64,000 bases of DNA from Centroberyx gerrardi (taxonomy: Eukaryota > Chordata > Actinopteri > Beryciformes > Berycidae): positions 21,184,459-21,248,458 of the forward strand of contig NC_136008.1 in NCBI RefSeq assembly GCF_048128805.1. The letters are read 5' to 3'. Position 1 is the first letter of the stretch. Every line of letters starts with the position of its first letter. The notes beneath the pieces were generated by a model that did not search any database, had not been told where the DNA came from, and saw nothing but the letters and a program-made list of their open reading frames with translations. The position numbers were made by a program, and so were the translations under genes. Below are positions 11,662 through 24,169 of this stretch, in pieces.

Positions 11662-14600
11662 TTTGTTTACCTGTGACCCTCACTGGATTAGTGAGAAGCT
11701 ATTGGAATGTGACAATGTTTGCATACAAGCGCCACAAAACTGTGAAGACAGGGAGGATGTGACAGATGTACCAATGAAAAGTCCTTGAAAAAGGACTTTT
11801 CAAAGGTTTTTGATGTTTCTTTATGCATTTTGATTGCCTTGTGTGTAGTTGTTTGCTTTCTCTCGACTTGTTGTGTATGTGGGTTGGTTTTTATGTGCCA
11901 ACAAATGAGTCTCGTTATTGTCAGATTCACTTCCGTCTCAACATTACTTGCCCATTGCCACTGTTTGTAAAATGGTGTGAGTTTGTTAAATGAATGCAGG
12001 CGATTATTTCTTTGGTGTTTTCTTTTCAACAGTTTTTAACAGTCCTTTCTCCCCCTTTTTCTGCTTTCTTTCTCTCCCTCTCTTCCTCTCTCTGTTTTCC
12101 TCAGGGCTCCGCGCTTCAAGGGCTACCAGCAGCAGGACAGCCAGGAGCTGCTGCACTACCTACTGGACTCCATACGAGTAGAGGAAACTAAAGTGAGCTT
12201 ACGCACGCACACACACACACGCACGCACGCACGCATGCCTTCATCAGACTACCTGTAGTGGCTATAAAATGTACGTAACCCCCTTGAAAAAATTAGATTT
12301 AGATTAGATTTTTAGTGTATCATTAATGTTAAGTACTGTTTTCTCTATGTCGAAATTCAAGAAATTAATGTGAAAGTTACATATGTATAGTTTGTAAATA
12401 TGTATTTTACTTTACTGACTTAAGCTACATTCTAACTGCCCAAAACATTTCATTACACATATTATTCACACTTTTTTGAATAAATGTCCTTTTCAAAATT
12501 GCTGCGGTTTTACCTTTCTTGTCAGAAAAGCCCTTCAAATCTATACAATGTACTCCTTGCATAAATGTTAGAACCCTGCATTTTGAATATTTTGAAAATG
12601 AGCAAAAAGTTAAGGGGGTGAATACCTTTTATAGACACTGTACCTACCTCCTTAGGTTATGACAAAATGTCTGATCAAGTTAGTTTTTTTTTCTTTTCAT
12701 TTTGTTAATTTTATTATATTTTTAAATTTTTCTATTTTCAAATGTTCAGCCACACTGTTACAAAATATTTTTTTAGCAAAAACAAATGAAAACACATTTC
12801 AGTGGTTCACAATTGTACATGCATACTTATAATTTACAGAGAGGAGGACCAGAAACTGTGTGATAAAAAGTCTGGTTGGTCTTCTACTTGTGTTTCATGG
12901 TCCTAATTGAAATGTAAAGAATTGAATCAAATAATGATAATTCAAACTTTTTCTTCATATTTAAAATGCATAGCAGACTGATTAGTCCGACTAGCCAGTT
13001 GGTTGATTGTAGCAGCAACAGAATTATCAACCAGTTGTATCTCCACAGCTGTGGTGCAACGCCTTGGTAGGACCTCAACCACCTTGATTCAGTGCAAGGC
13101 TTTTCTGTTATGACCTGATGACCTGTTATACCCACACGCTACAAAAAAATGACCATCTTCACAAGTCATTTAGTTTTAAAATGTTATTTTTCCTAAAACC
13201 AGTGAAAAATTCTGCCAATGGGGTGAGTTAATTCCATTTGTCTGCAATGCAGTTTCACTTGTTTTCACAATTTTCTGCATAAACAAGTGTCAGTATTTTG
13301 GAAATACAAAAGTAGAATAAGGCAGATCACTCCACAAGTACCAAGAAAATGACATTTAAATCAACAAAATTCTTGAAACAAGTTGATTTGCTGTGAAATG
13401 GAGGTGTCTAGTGATAGATACTTGCATACTTCCACACACACACACACACACACACCACAGACTAAATGCCAGCAGGTCAGTAGGATCACAGTGGAGCTGC
13501 TCTCTTAAAGGGGTATTAAGTGATCTATGACCTCTATAGGAGGAGTAGGAATTGCAACAACATTGATAGAACTTACCTCCTCCTGCACAAATCTCTGGCG
13601 TGGAGAAAGGAATGCGTGGGGAGGAAGTGGAGGGAGGATCTCCAATGGGTGGGGAGTTTTTGTACGGGTCATACAGTGAGTTTTGAAAAACAGAAATCTC
13701 AGCACCTGGTGAAGTAAGTCAGCAACCCTATCAACCCACAGATATGTTGTGGTTGTTTTGTGGCAGACTTATTTCCCCTTAAAACCCGTTCCAGACCAGT
13801 GTAAAAGCCATGATGTGTGACATTCAACCGTTTGTGGCTGTGTGAGTGCGTGCACACACAGGCCAGTGTCTGCTCTTTGCTCGGCTGGCCAGTTTTTGTG
13901 TTTCAGCCTTATGGTGCCATGTTTTCTGGCAAGTGCAGAGTACCCTCAGCCCCCCACCCCTTTGCGGGGCAATTAGGGGACCCCGCCGCGGCCCTTTGCA
14001 GGGCTGAGCTGGCCCCTGTGGCCCCACCAGTGGCTCTGTGAACCCAGGAGGAGAAGTTAGCGGGTGTGTTTAGTGGTCAGCCCGGGGCCTGGGAGGGGCC
14101 GCAGGCTGGGCTCCCCTGCTCCCATTCAAACTTGTGAACACTGACAGTTGTGCCACTTAAGGGACTTGCAAGTGGCACGACCGGCATCATTGTGTGATCT
14201 TGGGAAACCCACAGCTGCTGAATGAGCTCCAGGGCCGTCCCATTGTGCTAGAGGGTCACCCACCGCCCCCTCCCGCACACACACACACACACACACACAC
14301 TCTCTCTCTCTCATCAGTCCCCCTCCCCACCCAAACCAATCAAGGAGGTAAAGAGGGAGGGGGGTAAAGCCTGCCCTATTCATTCACTCAGACACACTCA
14401 TTTATACAGCCAAGCACATTCACAGATACAGTGGCATTTTAGCCTATATGTGAATTTACCGCTGTATATTTTTAAAATGAACCAACACATACATCATGCC
14501 AGTACAAACAATTCAAGTAGGGCTCTCAAACATATTAGAAGTATTATAGATAAAGTTTACTTTTAAAAAGACACACACATAACACACAAACATTTTTTCT

Positions 14601-15348
14601 TAAGCCGGCAGTGATTAATCCATGCCTAGTGAACTTGAATAAAGTCTAATTCACCTTGAATAGGAGCATTTGAAGTAACACACAAATAGAATACACACAC
14701 ACAGACACACACACACACACTGTCTTGAGTGTGTGTAACTGGTATTTCTCCAGAGGCTATCACCAACCTTAGAGGCCCTAAGTGTTTGTGTTGATTGGCC
14801 ATTAGTATCAGAGGTCTAAATATGCTAATTTGTCCCCAGTCAATTATCACCAATTAGCTGAGACGGTAGGTATTACTCTCTCAGGGCATGGCCTGTCTTC
14901 TTCGCCCCGTCTTCTTTTTAGTTTCCACCCCTGCACCCTTCTACCACCAACGCTCTCCACCCCCTAGCCCCCTCCCCTGGCCCATCCTGCGTGGGACAGT
15001 GCACGCTGTTACTTTGGGTAGGGAGGGAGGGAGGGGAGTGTGTATTTGGGAGGCAGGGTGGGGGTTGCTGGTAATTAATTAGTAGGAGAGGCTCTGCATG
15101 GTCTGACTGTGCTGGCTGAGCGGGGCGCAGGCTGACCGGGCTAGGATTAACGAGGCTTTTTGACCTAAATAGCCAGTCCACTGCGTGGGTCCCGGGACAA
15201 TGGGTGCCGACTGGTCAGGACCACAGACAGACCATGGCCAATTATCTATTGATTGGTGCTTTACTCTGGCTGTGCCTCTTCACAGCTCTCTCACCAACAC
15301 ACTCACTGACCATGTCACCTTCAATAAGAGGGCCCATGAAGATCACAT

Positions 15349-15383
<35 letters not shown>

Positions 15384-17318
15384 TGCACATTCAAATAAGA
15401 GATCTACATGTTAATGTTTCTAGACAAGCACAATGATTATTTTACTCTAATGATGCTTCTAATAGGTGTACTTGTCAAACTGAGCCTTATCCGAGATTGT
15501 GATATTTCACTAATGGATGTAATAGAGAGAATTCAGCAAAAATACAAAAAAAGCCACCGTGTGATTTTTTTTTATTTTTTGGGGGGAGGGGGGGAGATTT
15601 TTATTTTTTTATTTTTTTATTCCTCAATTAAATGTTTGTGTTTGTCATTTCCAGAGGGTCAAAGCCAGCATTCTGAAGGCTTTCAACAACCCCACAGAGA
15701 AGACAGCAGATGAGGAGACCAAACGCCAAGTCAAAGGTTCATATCTACACTACACTAGACACATGGCCTAGATCAATAGCCCCATCTTGTGGCAGTTCAT
15801 GGACATACAGCTCATATTATAATCAGGCAGGAGGCAATTTGATGGGGGGGACGAAGGAGAATGTTATCCCCTTTGTTCGATGAATCTCCCGTGTTATGTT
15901 TAGATTTTAAGGGAAAATGCAAGGGAAACGGTAATATACTTGCCCATCGTCCCACTTGTTAAATTTGAAGACTCTACCACTGATTTATTGTTTTGGTGCT
16001 GATATTAGAAGACTTGACCTCTTGCAGTCGTCATAATCTGAAAGGCACAAGTAATCCCACATCCGCACTCTTTAGTCCGAGAGGCTTGATTAATGCCATT
16101 CATTCACAGATTATTTTGGAGAGCAACTGGTGACTAGTTTGACCAAAATCAGTAATAGGAGTACATTGTCGGATTAACTATGGTGTTTATGGCTCATAGT
16201 ACCATAGCACCTAATTATTAATTAAACATTACTCATTTCTGTACTTATACTTACACTTAATTATATGTCTCCTTTTTCCAACAGCATATGGGAAGGAAGG
16301 TGTGAAGATGAACTTTGTCGACCGCATCTTTGTGGGGGAGCTGACCAACACAATTATGTGCGAAGAGTGTGAGCATGTAAGTGTGTGTGTGTGTGTGTGT
16401 GTGTGTGGACTATAAATAGTCTATATACCTGGATCTGAATGGTCAGATGCAGACAACTACATGAATGTGTTTTACTGGCACACAGACTGTGGACAAGTGT
16501 GTTTCTTTATGTAATCTTACAGATTTTAATATTACCAGCGACCAGCCAAAATCAGTATGTAGCACACTTTACCGGATATCCCGCCTTCACTTAGTTGTTG
16601 AATGGATTGGAACACACACCTGGGTACCACATTTTCAATACATTTTTTCTTGCAATTCCAAATAGCTTTTTGCTGGCTACAGGAAGCACCATAGGTTATT
16701 AGAGCATTTCCAGCACCACTGTCTTTCTCCATCACGGGCATCTGCTGGCAGGTCCTTGTCACTAACCTGGAGTGAGCTGAGAGCATCAAGTTGACGTTCC
16801 TGTTTGGTCAGCCGCTCTGCACAGGCCATGTTTTTTACTCGGATAAACAGAGCCAAAGGATGTCCTGTGCTATGAACTGAGTCGGGTGAAGTGGAACAGA
16901 AGTGGACAAAAAAAACATATGAACACTTCGAGGACCAGCTCAAACACCAACTGTCCTCAGCAGGCATCAAAAGACAACAAAACTTGGGCACTCAAGGTTG
17001 TTAACAAAGAAAATGCCACTATGCAAGCAAAAGAGTAGCCTTGAAGGTAATAAGCAAAAGGTTTAGAGCCGGAGAGAAAAAGCAGCAGCAAAAATAAAGA
17101 AACAGTCCGTTCCCAGATCTCCACTCAGACCTACGAGACAGAAGTTTCTGTTCAGACGTTGCAGCAGAACCTGGTTGTTAAGGACTGAACTGTTGGCTAC
17201 TATTAATCTCACTGCCAATCAAGTACAGCCTAAGCAATACAGAAGTTATGAATGATATAATGTTGACTATTTAGAGAGCTAACCAATTTATTTGCTGATA
17301 CTGACTTACCTGCTGAAT

Positions 17319-17372
<54 letters not shown>

Positions 17373-17745
17373 ATCTCCACAGTGAAGGAGGCTTTCATAG
17401 ACATCTCTCTACCCATCATAGAGGAGAGGGTAAGCCCCTAAAATTGATCATAAGAAAATCTATGGAAATACAGATTAGAATATGACGATAACCACTCTGA
17501 TACAGATGCAGTATGCTAAGCACAATAAGTGCCACAGTTATTTGAGAGACGGCAAGATTGTTTCTCAATGTGTTTTGGTTCCATCATTGAACTGGTGTCA
17601 TGCTCAGATATCGAAACCGTCCAACCCTGGAAGGCTGGGTAAGAGCAGCCGGGAGCAGGACGTCCATGTGACGCACAGTGACCAGGTTCTGGCTGCAGCA
17701 CACTCTCTCAATAGGAACACCAGGAAGCTGAGTGGACAGGTAGGG

Positions 17746-17776
<31 letters not shown>

Positions 17777-20700
17777 GGTGGCTGAGCATCACACTTCCTT
17801 TTTATTCCTCAGCGATCCTTCACAGTGGCCAAATCGGGACAGTCTTCTACTGTAATAACACCAAAAATTCACAATCAGTTTTCAATACAATTCATCCTGT
17901 ACTGTTTTCATTGTAGTTTCTCATAAATTAATCATGTTCTGAGTTTTTGAAGTTTTTGAAGTTGAATATAAGTAAGTTTTTTACGTAACATGCAAGTTAT
18001 TTTTTTCTCCATTGTCCGCAAATGGCTGATGGTTCACATATTGTTGCAATGTGAAAGGCTCGGCCAGATCCAGACACTTCATTCATTCAGTTTCAGTTTC
18101 AGCTTTTCCTGTGCCTTACCAATGTGACAAATAACTGTAGGAATTGCAGGCTGTCTTTTCTTAAATATTAGAAGATATAGAAGACGAAGCATGGCCCCTT
18201 AGATTGCATTGGGTGACTGTCTTCCTATAGCCTGCCTCTCTAGTACCACTTGAATTCAGGTTTGCATGGCTTTAACTATCCAGTGGAAATACAAAGGCAA
18301 TCGGTGATGTCAGAAAGAATCTCAACATGAAGACACCGTTGCCCGAAATGCAATCTTAAGTGTCGCTCTTCTTGTTTGTAAGTTCAGTTGTCTTGAGATG
18401 TCTGATCTATATATATTGATGAATTGCTTCTTACCTTCTAAAATATTTATTATTATTTCACGTCAATTGCCTTCAGTAAAGAACTCTTGGAAAAATTTGT
18501 TCTAAAAGACCGGAAACTGCATCAAGAGCAAAGGGTGTCCGCATTTTGGCCACAGTTCCACTAGTGATGGACATGCGTTGCCTACACTGTATAATGTGTT
18601 CATTCTTTTCCCCCCAGAAGCAGCAGGGGAGGAGGTCTTCAGGCTCTGTGGAGGAGAAGGGAGCAGGCTGCGGAGCGGAGCGGCCAGAGGAGGAGGCGGT
18701 GGCCGGCGGAGCCACCCGTAGCCTCGCAGCCTGCAAGATGTCCGCCGCCGGCAGCCTATCGGACGGCAGCGAGAAAGACTCGGGCCCTCAGGACAGCAGC
18801 AACGACGCCGACAGCGAGGCCTCGGAGAGCGAGTGGGCCCCGCGCCCCTCCTCTTCCGGCCAGAGCCACGGTCGAGTGTCCACCCCGACGTCCACCTCAA
18901 CCTCGACCCTCACCCCCTCCCCTACGCCCGCGTCCGCCCCCTCCCCCTCGCCATCCTCCTCCGCCAGGCAAGGCGGCGCTGTAGAGCAGCTAGTTAGTGC
19001 GGTCTCTAAGGTGAACCTGGGATTCGCTTCTGGAGACGGCCCCCCCTCCACGCACTGCTCTCCGGAGGAGCAGGGAGAGCCGCAGCCTCAGCAGTCCCGA
19101 GACAATCTCCACCACCAACACCACCACCCGCACCACCAAGGGGCGTTCCAGGCCCTGTCCCACAGTTACACGCCCTGCTCTAAGGAGTGCTCCGTCCAGT
19201 CCTGCCTCCACCAGTTCACCTCGGTGGAGCTGCTGATGGGCAACAACAAGCTGCTGTGCGAGAGCTGCACCGAACGCAGACAGAAGCAGCTGCGCAAGAG
19301 CAGCTCAGCCGGTAAGATTGGCAGGTTTGGATTCACTGGTGAAAAATACTCACAAAACATCTGGATCCGTGTGCATAGAGCTTCTGGGAATAGCAGCACT
19401 GATCTAGAATTGGGGTTTGACTGACATATCTGCTGATATTAGTCTTTTGTTAAAGATGCAGTCAGTGTCGTCCACCTCCAATATGATGGATATGATGCAG
19501 TTTGAATGATTCAATAATTATTGTATAATTGATCAATAGTTGTTTATAGGAAGCCCTTAACTTGAATTTACTCCAATATGACATTTTAATCGGATACCAC
19601 AAAGGTAATGTGGTAAAGGTGAATGTTTTATCATTATTACTAGTAGTAGTAGCAGTATTATCTTCTGTCTATCAATAAAGAATTTTAGTGTCTCATGCTT
19701 TTAATGCTGTTTCAGGGGCTTTTCCACTCGGGCAAGAATAATATTGTAAAATTGTAATTTTGATTTTTTTTGGCATGAAAATGGTCAAATTCAAAGATAT
19801 TGAATATCAGCTATCAAAAAATATTGAAAACCCCATAATGGTTGAAGCCTATCTGGGATTACTGGTTGGGTTAATGATGATGCATAAAAACTTCAGAAGC
19901 AAACTAGTCTTAGATAAAACACTCTGGAATCACAGTGATAAGTAACACCATATATTTTGTCTTGTTACAACTGTTTTCCTGCACACACTAGTTGTCAGGA
20001 TGGTTAAGTGGTCTGATGTGTTTCTAGTCTCCCAATGGAGGCATGGATTCAAATCTCAATTCTGACAAGCAGTTTTGATACTTTTGCTATTTTTCATGAT
20101 TGTCTTATTCACTCAAAACCTCACAGTTTTTTCCCCAAGAGACACGCTGACTGGTTGGTTTGAATAAAGTGAATGTTTTAACTGTTGAACCAGACAAAGC
20201 GCTGTGTTTCTGTGTTGTTGGCACAGATAAGAAGGCGGAGAAGGTTTACACCAGCGCTAGGAAGCAGATGCTGATATCCTCGCTCCCTCCTGTCATCACA
20301 CTGCATCTTAAACGATTCCACCAGGTCAGCAGCAACTTCACTTTGCACTTCCCAAATTCTGTTGATTTACATTAATCCTCTATTGAAGAATTTGGCCACA
20401 CAGATATTTAAATCCTTCTACATTTGACATATGTGTATATATTTTTAATTTAAGCGGTAGTGTGTGTTTTGTAAGTATCCTAAACGGCGACGGTGTGAGG
20501 CTTGTGTTTCTATAAACCTTACCCTGCGTGCTGATGTGTTGCGTTTCTGTTTTTGTATTTTAAGGCAGGGATGAACCTACGAAAGGTGAACCGCCATGTT
20601 GACTTCCCTCTGGTCTTGGATCTGGCTCCGTTCTGCTCTGCAACCTGCAAGGTATCCCACTACCACTGGTGCCGCTCAGATTTCACTACAAAATAAGCCA

Positions 20701-21963
20701 AGGACACTATGGAAACCAACGTTCAAAAACATTGTGTGCTTGAAATTGCGTTGATGTAGTTCAAGTCAAATTTCTGTTATTAGGAAATCGCCTAAACATC
20801 GCATTATTTTACTGTAACCAGTATTTTTCTCTTGTTTCTTGCCTCGGCAGCTCAGGTTGTAAAGAATGACCTTGGTTTGTAGCATTTCTTGCTGGGGCTT
20901 CTGTCTGTACCTGCACTGTTCTTGGAGACTCCTACCTTTTCTTTTCTGGCCGTGTTTCCCTTTTTGCTAATCTTTTTTTCTCACTTTGGGTAGAACCTGG
21001 CAGCCGGGGAGCGTGTCCTCTACAGCCTGTATGGGATTGTTGAGCACAGCGGCTCGATGCGGGGGGGCCACTACACCGCATACGTTAAAGTCCGCTCTCC
21101 CCAGAGGAAAACAGAGCAGCATCGCAGGAACCTGTCAGGTAAGGGCCACGCAAACCACTTTTGTGAGATCTTGCCAAGACCTTTTTGCTTTTTTATATGT
21201 CTTTATACATGTGTGCAGTTCATGAAGATGCTCAGTATCTGGTGCAGCGAAGGCCTCACTCTTTGTAACCTTGAGGACCATATTTATAACAGAGGTCTTT
21301 GTTTGCTATAGATAGATGTTATTTTCTCTTTTTCTTATTCTCTGCTTCTCAAGGAGAGTGCCTGCTTTTCAAACTAGTGCTGAAATGTAATTGAAAGACT
21401 CTGGGGCGAATTCACAAAAGGATTGTGCTGCTTTTGCTGACACTAAACCTGTGCAAATAAGACAAAAAGAAACCGTGTAATTCACAAAGCACTCGCAAAG
21501 GGTGAAATGCACCGCTAACTGCGCTGCCACGCAAGTAGCGTCTCGGTGCTCCTGTGCTATTTGCACGTATTTAAATTAGGTAATATGCATACATTTGGCG
21601 CAAAATTGGCCCCTTTCTATGCAAATGAGCCTCATTGCAAAAAACATTCCAATTCGCAAAGATTGGCGCTAATTACCAAACGCAGTTAGAATGAAATTAT
21701 TAGCGTCTTCAGAGAGTTGGTGGTAACTGAAGCGCATTTATAAGGGGTGTCACGCCCAGACTTTCCAGTGATCATGGCAGCAGTGATTGTAGCCAGGAGA
21801 AGGCATCGTAATGCCAGGCGTGCTCGTGAGCGGATATTTCGAAGGAGAATGTCACTTGTTGATTTAACTGAGAATTGAATTGAATTGACCTTGCAAATGT
21901 CTCTGCAACAATTCCACCTTTGTGTGACCTAAAAAATAAAATTGTCTGTAAATAATATTTTGA

Positions 21964-22023
<60 letters not shown>

Positions 22024-24022
22024 AGAACTTTAACACAGATTGCTTCACAAACAAAAGCAAATAAATCAGTACAACCAAACAATCAATACAACTCAATTTC
22101 TCACTCTGAAAATATTTTCACTTATCTCACTAGTCAGCACAGTGGGCCTTATTTTGGCCTAAAGATTCAGCACCATGGACAGCCCCGCTCAAACTCATTT
22201 ATTACCTCCGCCAAGGAGGTTATGTTTTTGGTGCCGTTTGTTTGTGTGTTTGTTTGTCTGTCTGTCAGCAGGATTACGGAAAAACTACTGGCCCGATTTT
22301 CATGAAACTTCGTAGAAGGGTGTAGCATGGGCCAAGGAAGAACCCATTAAATTTTGGAGCAGATCCGTATATTGGTTGCGCTTGCACATTTGCATATCGT
22401 AGAAGACTGGATTGGCCTTGGCGGAGGTCTGCGCTCTCCGAGTGCCCTTCTAGTTTATTTTGGGATGCAGTAAGATGCAATGGCAAACAAAGGATGCAGT
22501 GACAGGATGCAATTGTGTCATGAAAAATAAATGAATAAAGCTCCCCTACATTCTCCTTTGTTCTCCGCTTCAAATCATGCCATCTTCTTTTGCAGTCTGT
22601 GAGTGTGCGCTTGGAAACACCAACAGCACTGACAGACTGGGATATTAAATCCCAAATATGGTTTCTTGCAGTCCCGGTTAAATTTCTTGCCTGAAGTTTT
22701 GAGGAATGCCTCTGCACCTCGTCCGTCAGGACTTGCAGCTCGCGGTCTAAAAATTTCATTTTTCTCTTTCTCTCTGCCATTGTCCTGCCTATTGTGTTCT
22801 TGGCGCAAAGGCAACATTTGCCACATTGATAATTGCAATCAGACGCAAAACAGGGGCAAATTGCACTCAGTTGCAACAGGTTATGGGCGTGTTTGCGCTG
22901 GCATATCATTTGCGCCATATCTTTTGTGAATCGGTCCTTGAGACGAAGCAAATAGAGGTTGCAAATGATACGCAATTCATGGTGCTATTAGCGGCCACAA
23001 TCCATTCTTTGTGAATTCGCCCCTCTGTGTGCTGTTAACTAGCTAACAGAACTTGATCGGACATTATTTTTGTACCATTGATCTCTGATGCCAGACGGGT
23101 TAAAGATGCCACCATAACCACTGCTGACAGACTGTGGTTCTGTCATATGATGTTTTTTTTTTTTGTTTTTTTGTTTTTCTGTTTAGAAAATTATTCTCTC
23201 TCTTCCCTACTGTTTTTAATCATGTCCAGATCATAAGGTGTTTACGACAGTAATTGGTCTTTATTTATTAAATTTGAGTGCCAAGTCTGGTGCAGGATTG
23301 CTGACCAAGGCCCTGTCACCATCTCAACCATCTCCTCCGCTTCTGTAATCAAAAGACTAGGGATGTGCACAAGTCCATTTTCTCGTGATCAACTCAAGTT
23401 CATGAAGTTCATGATCTAAACGAATATTCTATTTGGTGCGTGCTGAATTTTACAAAGGCTAAAACTTATTATGGACAAGAAAAATCACATCACTTTTTGC
23501 TCTGTATGACGCAAATCGGTTGAATATCTTTAGAAACATGTTGGCAGTGAGGGCAGAGAGTGTCAATATTTCTGAGGAGATTTGTCAGATGTTGTCATGC
23601 TAGTTTGGCGAGGTCCGTCTTCTTTGCTGGATGCTTTTTTTAAAAATTTTTTTAAGATTTTGTTTTTAGGCATTTCTGCGATATTTGGATATTCACAGTA
23701 GAGAGAGACAGGAAAGACAGGGCAGAGAGAGGGGATTTGCACACGCTTTGTACAATAACATAATTGCTACCAAAAGTAGCCGCCAGAGGATGAGTGCAAA
23801 ACAAAGTGAGGTGAAAGTTTTTCTTTTTTGGTGTTTTTTAAATGACACCAAAAGCCCTCTAGTAGCTGGTCTGCAGCCATAACTCTCACTCAGATCCATT
23901 TGAGCACTACATAGTTAGTTCATGCAATTTAAATTATTGTTGTGACATATATCAATATTTTAAATTTAACATCCAAATTCTGAAAGTCAATGTTGATTCC
24001 TGCGAACAAATATCTATCTATA

Positions 24023-24054
<32 letters not shown>

Positions 24055-24115
24055 ATATAATAACCCTGGATACTGGTACTCTTTACTCTAATGGCCCTCT
24101 TTGCACCATTGTATG

Positions 24116-24169
<54 letters not shown>

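Larger units (their letters stand above)
3792..12104 (+). other. Large USP45 intron (8.3 kb) with repeats
   Basis: No host exon is needed here: exon 3661-3791 (ending CAG AA) joins in frame to 12105 (G GCT CCG) to give QKAPRFKGY. The intron holds several (CA/GT)n tracts, a LINE reverse-transcriptase relic at 5526-5972, a CT-rich run around 8690-8830, and a GC-rich block at 9830-10120. The rest is A+T-rich DNA in which I see nothing. Confidence 0.85.
21403..23023. mobile_element. Harbinger (PIF/Harbinger) transposon, internally deleted
   Basis: The left end GGGGCGAATTCACAAAAGGA and the right end, whose reverse complement is GGGGCGAATTCACAAAGAAT, form terminal inverted repeats. Both are flanked by TCT (21400-21402 and 23024-23026), the 3-bp target duplication expected of this superfamily. 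Inside are a truncated transposase start on + (21774-21878) and a Myb/SANT-like protein on - (within 22274-22780), the two-gene content of vertebrate Harbinger elements. The DDE catalytic region is missing. A (ATT)n repeat and a second, nested element have also entered it. It cannot move by itself. Confidence 0.85.

Noticed and set aside
22200..22975. 233-codon minus-strand frame as a host gene
   Set aside because: It is the Myb-like gene of a Harbinger element fused by chance to the nested element; terminal repeats and target duplication place it inside a transposon.
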